Assembly (NCBI GenBank): GCA_022394775.1
Contig: JAGFCB010000014.1
Location: forward strand, 71,715-106,126
Source: Candidatus Poribacteria bacterium
GTDB taxonomy: Bacteria > Poribacteria > WGA-4E > WGA-3G
DNA length: 34,412 nt
Direction: 5' to 3'
Shown here: piece after piece, positions 30,192-34,412 of the stretch
How the letters are laid out: each line of letters starts with the position of its first letter
Position numbering within the stretch: the first letter of the stretch is position 1
The notes under the pieces: generated by a model
Database searches by the model: none
What the model saw: the letters and a program-made list of their open reading frames with translations, nothing else
Told to the model about the DNA's origin: nothing
Position numbers and translations under genes: made by a program

Positions 30192-33100
30192 ATGAACACC
30201 GTCGGCGAAACCGAAATACATACACAAGAACGCGTCGTCACATTCTTCCAGAAAACCTTGGGATATAGCTACCTCGGCAACTGGCACGCGCGCCAAGATA
30301 ATAGCAACGTTGAGAAAGACCTACTGACCGATTGGCTCAAGAGCAGACAGTGCGACGACGAGATTATCGCCAAAGTACTGTATGAACTCGACAAAGCGTC
30401 CGCACTCGGTAGCAGTAGATCCCTTATTGACGCAAACCGAGATGTCTATGAACTGTTGCGCTACGGTGTCAATGTCCAACCCAGCACAGGGGAACACCGC
30501 ATGACCGTCAAACTCATTGACTGGGAACATCCGTTCAGCAACGATTTCGGTATCGCCGAAGAGGTCACGCTCAAAGGTGAAAACACCAAGCGTCCTGATG
30601 TCGTTTTGTACATCAACGGCATCGCCATCGGTGTCTTGGAACTCAAACGTTCCACTGTCTCCGTTTCCGAAGGCATCCGTCAGAACCTTACCAACCAACG
30701 CGAAGATTTCATCGAACGGTTTTTCGCCACTGTGCAACTCGTCATGGCAGGTAACGAAATTCAAGGACTCCGCTACAGCACAATCAAAACACCAGAGAAA
30801 TACTGGCTACAGTGGAAGGAGACGGCCGCTGGTGATAATCTGTTGCTCCGAGAACTCAATCAACTCTGCAACAAAACCCGAATGCTCGACATCCTGTACA
30901 ACTTCATCGTATTCGATGGAAGTATCAAGAAAATCTGCCGACACAATCAATTCTTCGGTGTCAAAGCCGCGCAAGAAAATGTAAGACGCAGAGAAGGCGG
31001 CATCGTCTGGCACACGCAAGGCAGCGGCAAAAGTCTCACAATGGTCTGGCTCGCGAAATCAATCCTCGAAACCATCCCGACCGCCCGCGTGCTTATCATC
31101 ACCGACCGCACTGAACTCGACGAACAGATTGAGCAGGTTTTTAATGGGGTCAACGAAAACATTAGACGGACACAGAGCGGGGCGCATCTCTTGCAAGTCC
31201 TCGCGAATTCTGCCGAGCGTCTGGTCTGTTCACTCGTCCATAAATTCGGCAGGTCGGATGAAGTCGAAGATGCCGATACTGACGACTATGACAATTATGT
31301 TAAGGACATTGAAGAACACCTACCGGACGGCTTTCAAACGAGAGGTGAATTTTTTGTTTTCGTTGACGAATGCCACCGCACGCAGTCCGGCAAACTCCAC
31401 AAAGCCATGAAGATGCTTCTACCGAACGCAACGTTAATCGGTTTCACCGGCACACCGCTCTTGAAAAGTGACAAACAACGCAGCATCGAAACCTTCGGTC
31501 CCTATATCCACACCTACAAATATGACGAAGCCGTTGAAGACAGTGTCGTGTTAGACCTCCGTTATGAGGCACGCGATGTTGACCAGCATCTCACCTCTCA
31601 GGCAGAAATCGATCAGTGGTTCGAGGATAAAACCAGCGGGTTAACCGAGGCAGCGAAAGCACGCCTCCGACAACGCTGGATCACGATGCAGAATGTCCTC
31701 AGTTCACGCGAACGCTTGGGCAAAATCGTCGCAGATATCGGCCTCGATATGGAGGAACGAGATAGACTTAAGAGCGGACGCGGCAACGCCATGCTCGTCG
31801 CGGATAGTATCTTCTCCGCTTGCCGGTTTTTTCAACTCTTTCAAGACACACCCTTAAAAGGGAAATGCGCCATCGTAACCTCCTATAAACCGTCAGCAGA
31901 TACCGTCGCAAGAGAGGAGACCGGCGAAGGGCTTACCGATAGACAGACAGAATATTACGTCTACCGACAGATGCTCGCCGACCACTTCAACGAACCTGAA
32001 AATATTGCGATGCATAAAGCCGATCGGTTCGAGCGGGAGGTAAAGAAACTTTTCATTGAAAAGCCAGCCGAAATGAAACTCCTCATCGTTGTTGATAAAC
32101 TCCTCACGGGTTTCGACGCACCCCCAGCGACCTATCTCTATATCGACAAAAATATGCAAGACCATGGGCTTTTCCAAGCCATCTGCAGGGTCAATCGTCT
32201 GCACGGTGAGGACAAGGAATTCGGATACATCGTTGACTACAAGGACCTTTTTCGGTCGCTGGAGCAGGCAATTACCGACTACACAGGCGAGGCGTTTGAA
32301 AACTTCGACCCCGAAGATGTTCAAGGACTGTTGAAAGATAGACTCCAGAAAGGGAGAGAACGCTTAGAAGAGACGCGCGAGGCGGTTAAAGCGTTGTGTG
32401 AACCCGTGCGATCGCCGTGTGATTCTGCCGCTTATATCCGTCAGTTTTGTTGTGAGGAAGCTGGGAATATCGAGCAGCTCAAAGCCAATGAACCCAAACG
32501 CGAGAAACTCTATAAATTCACTGCCGCATTCGTCCGTGCCTACGCCAACCTCGCAAATGAGATGACTGAGGCAGGCTATACGCCAGCGGAGGCACAGAAA
32601 ATTAAAGATGAAGTCAGCCACTACAATAGCGTCAGCCAAGAGATCAAACTTGCCAGTGGTGATTACGTTGACCTGAAAGCCTATGAACCCGATATGCGGC
32701 ATCTCATTGATACATATATCCGTGCTGAGGACAGCGAGACACTCTCAACACTCGGCGATATTCCATTAGTGGAGATGATTGTTCAAAACGGTGCCGAAGC
32801 CCTCGATCAACTCCGGGAGGGTATTCGCACCAATGAAGCAGCAATGACAGCAACCATAGCAAACAACCTTCGGCGACTCATCGTTGACAGGTCTGCTGTC
32901 AATCCGAGGTATTACGAGGAAATTTCACATCTGCTTGATGAAATCATCCGTGAACGCCGACGCGGTGCTATGGATTATCGGGAATATCTCTCCGAAATCG
33001 AAGGACTCAGCTCGCAAATCACTGAACCCGAAAGCCAAGCCGAATACCCTCCCCATATCAACACTGGTCCCTTACAAGCGTTCTTTAACAATCTCAATGA

Positions 33101-33305
33101 CCTCCCCAAAGACCGTCGAGCGGCAGCAGCCCTCGCGATAGATGCCGCTATCCGCAACACGAAACAGGACGACTGGCGAAACAACAGAGCCAAGAAGATG
33201 CAGGTACGGAATGCGATCGCACGCGTCATTGCGGAAGAGTTTAGCGAGGAAGACCTTGACCCTGACGCACTTTTTGAACTGGCGGTGAATCAGAGTGAAT
33301 ACTAA
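30192..33305 (+). CDS. hsdR: Type I restriction endonuclease subunit HsdR
   Basis: ATG 30192 gives 1037 aa; I see no strong ribosome-binding site. The nuclease domain has the PD-(D/E)xK triad RPD136...E150-L-K152. The motor is a superfamily 2 translocase: Walker A QGSGKSLTM near residues 276-284, Walker B/DEAD-like DECHRTQSG near 391, motif III GFTGTPL, and later LLIVVDKLLTGFDAPP and FQAICRVNRLHGEDKEFG (motifs V-VI). A C-terminal helical region binds the methylase core. HsdR pumps unmodified DNA by ATP hydrolysis and cuts at a distance. It is separated from hsdM and hsdS by about 3.5 kb of mobile material but is otherwise complete. It overlaps the metallopeptidase start by 11 nt. Confidence 0.95.
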   Translation: MNTVGETEIHTQERVVTFFQKTLGYSYLGNWHARQDNSNVEKDLLTDWLKSRQCDDEIIAKVLYELDKASALGSSRSLIDANRDVYELLRYGVNVQPSTGEHRMTVKLIDWEHPFSNDFGIAEEVTLKGENTKRPDVVLYINGIAIGVLELKRSTVSVSEGIRQNLTNQREDFIERFFATVQLVMAGNEIQGLRYSTIKTPEKYWLQWKETAAGDNLLLRELNQLCNKTRMLDILYNFIVFDGSIKKICRHNQFFGVKAAQENVRRREGGIVWHTQGSGKSLTMVWLAKSILETIPTARVLIITDRTELDEQIEQVFNGVNENIRRTQSGAHLLQVLANSAERLVCSLVHKFGRSDEVEDADTDDYDNYVKDIEEHLPDGFQTRGEFFVFVDECHRTQSGKLHKAMKMLLPNATLIGFTGTPLLKSDKQRSIETFGPYIHTYKYDEAVEDSVVLDLRYEARDVDQHLTSQAEIDQWFEDKTSGLTEAAKARLRQRWITMQNVLSSRERLGKIVADIGLDMEERDRLKSGRGNAMLVADSIFSACRFFQLFQDTPLKGKCAIVTSYKPSADTVAREETGEGLTDRQTEYYVYRQMLADHFNEPENIAMHKADRFEREVKKLFIEKPAEMKLLIVVDKLLTGFDAPPATYLYIDKNMQDHGLFQAICRVNRLHGEDKEFGYIVDYKDLFRSLEQAITDYTGEAFENFDPEDVQGLLKDRLQKGRERLEETREAVKALCEPVRSPCDSAAYIRQFCCEEAGNIEQLKANEPKREKLYKFTAAFVRAYANLANEMTEAGYTPAEAQKIKDEVSHYNSVSQEIKLASGDYVDLKAYEPDMRHLIDTYIRAEDSETLSTLGDIPLVEMIVQNGAEALDQLREGIRTNEAAMTATIANNLRRLIVDRSAVNPRYYEEISHLLDEIIRERRRGAMDYREYLSEIEGLSSQITEPESQAEYPPHINTGPLQAFFNNLNDLPKDRRAAAALAIDAAIRNTKQDDWRNNRAKKMQVRNAIARVIAEEFSEEDLDPDALFELAVNQSEY

Positions 33306-34029
33306 AACAGATAAGTATCATATCAATGTTCGCGGGATCCCGGTAGAGGTCATCCGCAAAGACATCAAAAACTTCTATATAGGGGTGCATCCGCCAAACG
33401 GACACGTCCGGGTGTCGGCACCGCTACATTTCGATGAAGATGCGATTCGGATGGCAATCATCACACGGCTTGCATGGATCCGGCGGAAACAGGCAGAATT
33501 CGCTAAGCAGGAACGGCAACCACACCGGGAGTTCGTAACCGGTGAGAGCCACTATTTTGAGGGTAGACGCTACCGACTTGATGTGTTTGAGCAAGACTGT
33601 CCGCCGAAGGTCTGGCTGCCAAATAATACAAAGATCGCACTCAGTGTCCGTCCCGGTTCTGATCGTGCCAAACGCGAGGCAGTGATTCATCGTTGGTATC
33701 GCCAACATCTGCGAGCGGAGGTGCCGCCACTCCTTGAGAAGTGGGAACCAAAGTTAGGTGTGTCTGTCAATGAAGTGCGGATTAAGCGGATGAAAACGCT
33801 CTGGGGATCTTGCAACATCAGAGCCAAGCGTATTTGGCTGAATCTTGAACTCGCAAAGAAATCGAATTCGTGTCTGGTGTATGTGTTAGTGCATGAAATG
33901 GTGCATCTTCTGGAGCGCGACCACAACGATCGGTTTCGTGAATTAATGGATCGTTTCTTACCACAATGGCGAACATATAGAGATACGCTCAACCGTGCTC
34001 CCTTGGCACATGAAGATTGGGCGTATTGA
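33295..34029 (+). CDS. M48/SprT-like (YgjP/DUF45) metallopeptidase
   Basis: GTG 33295 overlaps the hsdR end by 11 nt, so translation is probably coupled; the product is 244 aa. The zinc-site motif HEMVH (His200, Glu201, His204) is followed by a third ligand region, HNDRFRELMDRFLPQW. KTLWGSC, the conserved stretch preceding it in YgjP/DUF45 proteins, is at about residues 166-172. The family is a predicted cytoplasmic zinc peptidase related to SprT/Wss1 DNA-protein-crosslink proteases. Genes of this family are frequent partners of type I restriction genes, and the overlap here supports a functional link. The substrate is unknown. Confidence 0.9.
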   Translation: MNTKTDKYHINVRGIPVEVIRKDIKNFYIGVHPPNGHVRVSAPLHFDEDAIRMAIITRLAWIRRKQAEFAKQERQPHREFVTGESHYFEGRRYRLDVFEQDCPPKVWLPNNTKIALSVRPGSDRAKREAVIHRWYRQHLRAEVPPLLEKWEPKLGVSVNEVRIKRMKTLWGSCNIRAKRIWLNLELAKKSNSCLVYVLVHEMVHLLERDHNDRFRELMDRFLPQWRTYRDTLNRAPLAHEDWAY

Positions 34030-34036
34030 TTCATAG

Positions 34037-34076
34037 TAAAGCATGAAGGGAATTACCTAACAATCCCAATGCTTTA
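34037..34076. terminator. Hairpin after the hsdR-metallopeptidase genes
   Basis: TAAAGCAT (34037-34044) and ATGCTTTA (34069-34076) are perfect inverted arms, extended inward by GGGA/TCCC. GTTTTGGG follows, giving only a short T-run. It could act as a bidirectional terminator for the operon or mark the edge of the TnpB element. Confidence 0.5.
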
Positions 34077-34124
34077 GTTTTGGGTCCAACTCCGTTGATT
34101 CGTGCTTGGACAACGAATAAACAT

Positions 34125-34154
34125 TTGACGAAAGCGGTGTTTTTGTGGTATAAT
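34125..34154 (+). promoter_or_regulatory. Strong promoter candidate upstream of tnpB
   Basis: TTGACG (34125-34130), an 18-nt spacer and TATAAT (34149-34154). The predicted start near 34161 coincides with the first base pairs of the structured leader. Confidence 0.7.
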
Positions 34155-34159
34155 CATTG

Positions 34160-34240
34160 TTACCAGTTGGCAGACATAACGAGCGTTGTTGCAAAGCAAC
34201 GTGTCTGCCTACCCACTCGTTAGGGGTTAAAGACTGGTAA
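34160..34240 (+). promoter_or_regulatory. Nested-hairpin leader of tnpB with possible pseudoknot
   Basis: Three concentric inverted pairs are present: TTACCAGT (34160-34167) with ACTGGTAA (34233-34240), GGCAGACA (34169-34176) with TGTCTGCC (34202-34209), and GTTGC (34188-34192) with GCAAC (34196-34200). TAACGAG (34177-34183), inside the middle stem, is also complementary to CTCGTTA (34216-34222), outside it. That allows a pseudoknot or alternative fold. It ends 13 nt before the tnpB ATG. Confidence 0.6.
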
Positions 34241-34253
34241 CTGGTATCATAAG

Positions 34254-34412
34254 ATGACATTGCGATCACATAAGATTGCTTTACGTCCGACTCAATCACA
34301 AAAGGCTTGGTTTTCACAACAATGCGGATATGCGCGTTTTGCCTATAACGCTGCCTTATCTGACTTCAAATCGGGTTTAGATAAAGACGATTGGCGTTCT
34401 TTCATAGACCTA
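34254..34412 (+). CDS. tnpB: TnpB (IS605 OrfB-type RNA-guided nuclease), N-terminal part, runs off right edge
   Basis: From ATG 34254 the frame stays open for 53 codons to the window end. The translation MTLRSHKIALRPTQSQKAWF, then GYARFAYNAALSDF, is the N-terminal WED/REC-like beginning of IS605 OrfB/TnpB proteins (the K-x-x-L-P-T-x-x-Q, then G-x-A-R-x-x-Y-N pattern). Complete TnpB proteins of about 400 aa are RNA-guided DNA nucleases that help keep IS200/IS605 elements in the genome. No tnpA is adjacent on the left, so this may be a TnpB-only (IS1341-type) element. The catalytic RuvC residues and the guide-RNA end lie outside the window. I see no clear ribosome-binding site; the structured leader ends just upstream. 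Confidence 0.85.
   Translation, partial: MTLRSHKIALRPTQSQKAWFSQQCGYARFAYNAALSDFKSGLDKDDWRSFIDL

Noticed and set aside
34057..34317. 86-codon minus-strand open frame at the right end
   Set aside because: It covers the promoter, structured leader and start of tnpB on the opposite strand and has no recognisable content.

Overview
The window is about 34.4 kb of bacterial chromosome at moderate GC. Its mix of genes and repeats fits an uncultured environmental bacterium: ECF sigma factors (one fused to a propeller ectodomain), LamG and C39/DUF1573 exported proteins, and many short hairpin repeats between genes. Candidatus Poribacteria or a relative is my best guess. That is an inference from gene style, because no rRNA or other phylogenetic marker has been compared.

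Layout, left to right. (1) 1-3.4 kb: the 5' end of an amidohydrolase on the minus strand. It is followed by a plus-strand cluster of a cold-shock-domain/Hfq-like fusion, a YkgJ-type cysteine cluster protein and a lipoprotein. (2) 3.4-4.1 kb: a DUF971 protein and a 7Fe ferredoxin on the minus strand. (3) 4.4-11.7 kb: an apparent operon. It starts with a membrane-tethered ECF sigma factor carrying an Asp-box propeller, followed by a C39-like/DUF1573 gene broken by one in-frame TGA. A LamG protein and a translationally coupled paralogue of its C-terminal domain complete it. (4) 12.2-17.2 kb: housekeeping genes recJ and rel (overlapping by 41 nt), with rpmB convergent to them. (5) 17.7-19.5 kb: a GT4 glycosyltransferase and a small membrane protein. 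(6) 19.8-22.5 kb: a second ECF sigma operon, with a DUF4097-like beta-solenoid protein, a DUF2752 protein and a small membrane protein.

(7) 23-34 kb: an accessory, defence-type island. Type I restriction-modification genes hsdM and hsdS are separated from hsdR and its M48/SprT-like partner by about 3.5 kb of mobile material. That insert holds a dense field of REP-like hairpins, an IS200-type Y1 transposase, two copies of a MITE-like element, a 5'-truncated HEPN (AbiU2-like) remnant, a small unknown gene, and a DUF4062/AlbA-type protein with an apparent internal deletion. The island ends in a TnpB gene whose 5' leader is highly structured; the gene runs off the right edge.

The most interesting signals are these: the CSD-Hfq fusion; the one-piece sigma/transmembrane/propeller protein; the in-frame TGA in the C39/DUF1573 gene; an HsdS whose two target-recognition domains are near duplicates, which predicts a symmetric recognition site; and REP hairpins whose stems vary with compensatory changes around a Y1 transposase, with the same hairpins embedded in the MITEs.
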